Positions 63,749 to 64,000 of a stretch of 64,000 nt of DNA are shown piece by piece (the first letter of the stretch is position 1; each line of letters opens with the position of its first letter). The notes under the pieces are model-generated. The model had not been told where the DNA came from, made no database searches, and saw nothing but the letters and a program-made list of their open reading frames with translations. The translations under genes and the position numbers were made by a program. The DNA comes from Ornithinimicrobium cryptoxanthini (GTDB lineage Bacteria; Actinomycetota; Actinomycetes; Actinomycetales; Dermatophilaceae): positions 3,410,001 through 3,474,000 of the forward strand of contig NZ_CP099490.1 in the NCBI RefSeq assembly GCF_023923205.1, in the 5' to 3' direction.

Positions 63749-64000
63749 CTAGGCGACCTGTTGCAGGAAGGTCGAGACCAGCAGGTAGACAGAGGCTTCC
63801 TGCACGTAGCCGTCGGCGATCCGGTAGCTCACGACCAGTGGGATGCGCACCTCGCGTCCCGTGGCCGGGACACCCGCGAACTCCCCGATGTGGGTGCCTA
63901 CGATGACCGCCTCGAGGACCGCGGCACCGTCTCCGATGGTGGACCGCACCTCCTCGGCTCCCGCCTGGAACGCGACGTGGTAGACGTAGTGCAGCATTCC
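63749..64000 (-). CDS. SnoaL-like (ester cyclase) protein, partial
   Basis: The C-terminal 83 codons of a protein that runs off the window. The visible part has VIVGTHIGEFAGVPATGREV and VVSYRIADGYVQEASVYLL, the C-terminal half of SnoaL/ester cyclase-type alpha+beta barrels. An ATG at 63997 is in frame, but the upstream codon is open, so the true start may be outside. Function unknown. Confidence 0.7.
   Translation of the reverse strand, partial: GMLHYVYHVAFQAGAEEVRSTIGDGAAVLEAVIVGTHIGEFAGVPATGREVRIPLVVSYRIADGYVQEASVYLLVSTFLQQVA

Overview
The window comes from a high-GC actinobacterium. The best guess is a Micrococcales member near Intrasporangiaceae/Ornithinimicrobium. This is inferred from a dnaK-grpE-dnaJ-hspR operon with HAIR operators, an Rpf-type resuscitation factor, a class E sortase, two S8 proteases carrying cell-wall-binding repeats, a DUF222/HNH protein, and start codons that look leaderless. 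No rRNA, tRNA, CRISPR array, insertion sequence or prophage was recognised.

Layout. 1-8.1 kb: an LprG-like lipoprotein, clpB interrupted by an in-frame TAG, and a cobalamin riboswitch followed by a BtuF-BtuC-BtuD-type importer and a lipoate ligase-like enzyme. 8.1-13.7 kb: an Rpf with four SH3b repeats, a Nudix hydrolase, an exported nuclease, a small zinc ribbon, a ZIP transporter and a HAD phosphatase. 13.8-21.4 kb: the first S8 protease and the DnaK chaperone operon. Both clpB and dnaK carry a GTTGAGC-N7-GCTCAAC-type HAIR site, so they probably form one HspR regulon. 21.5-28.6 kb: two toxin-antitoxin pairs, a methyltransferase, a hydrolase, a shortened GrpB-like gene, a small ribbon-helix-helix ORF, an endo/exonuclease/phosphatase protein, a P-loop kinase and a LigD lacking the ligase domain.

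29.9-41.4 kb is the main metabolic block. A GntR/UTRA regulator is translationally coupled to a TRAP dicarboxylate transporter. A second operon follows, with two type III CoA-transferases, MmgE/PrpD, an acyl-CoA dehydrogenase, a CitE-like lyase, a MaoC-type hydratase and an enoyl-CoA hydratase that is frameshifted. The two promoters share 20 of 24 bases. The gene set fits uptake and CoA-dependent breakdown of a branched C5 dicarboxylate (itaconate, mesaconate or methylsuccinate type), with citramalyl-CoA cleaved to acetyl-CoA and pyruvate.

41.4-49.1 kb holds toxin-antitoxin remnants and a cell-surface locus. The locus contains WecB, a class E sortase with a 55-residue membrane partner, an exported protein with an exosortase-like tail, a family 2 glycosyltransferase, an exosortase/archaeosortase homologue and a 51-residue LAYTG protein. 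49.3-64 kb: small-molecule and membrane enzymes, the second S8 protease, a DUF2891 protein, a thioesterase-like protein, a lipoprotein, the HNH protein and further exported or membrane proteins.

Several intergenic regions hold short tandem repeats. A 32-bp family occurs at 11.5 and 36.5 kb, a 23-bp array at 50.5 kb, and other local repeats lie at 16.9, 49.1 and 58.9 kb.
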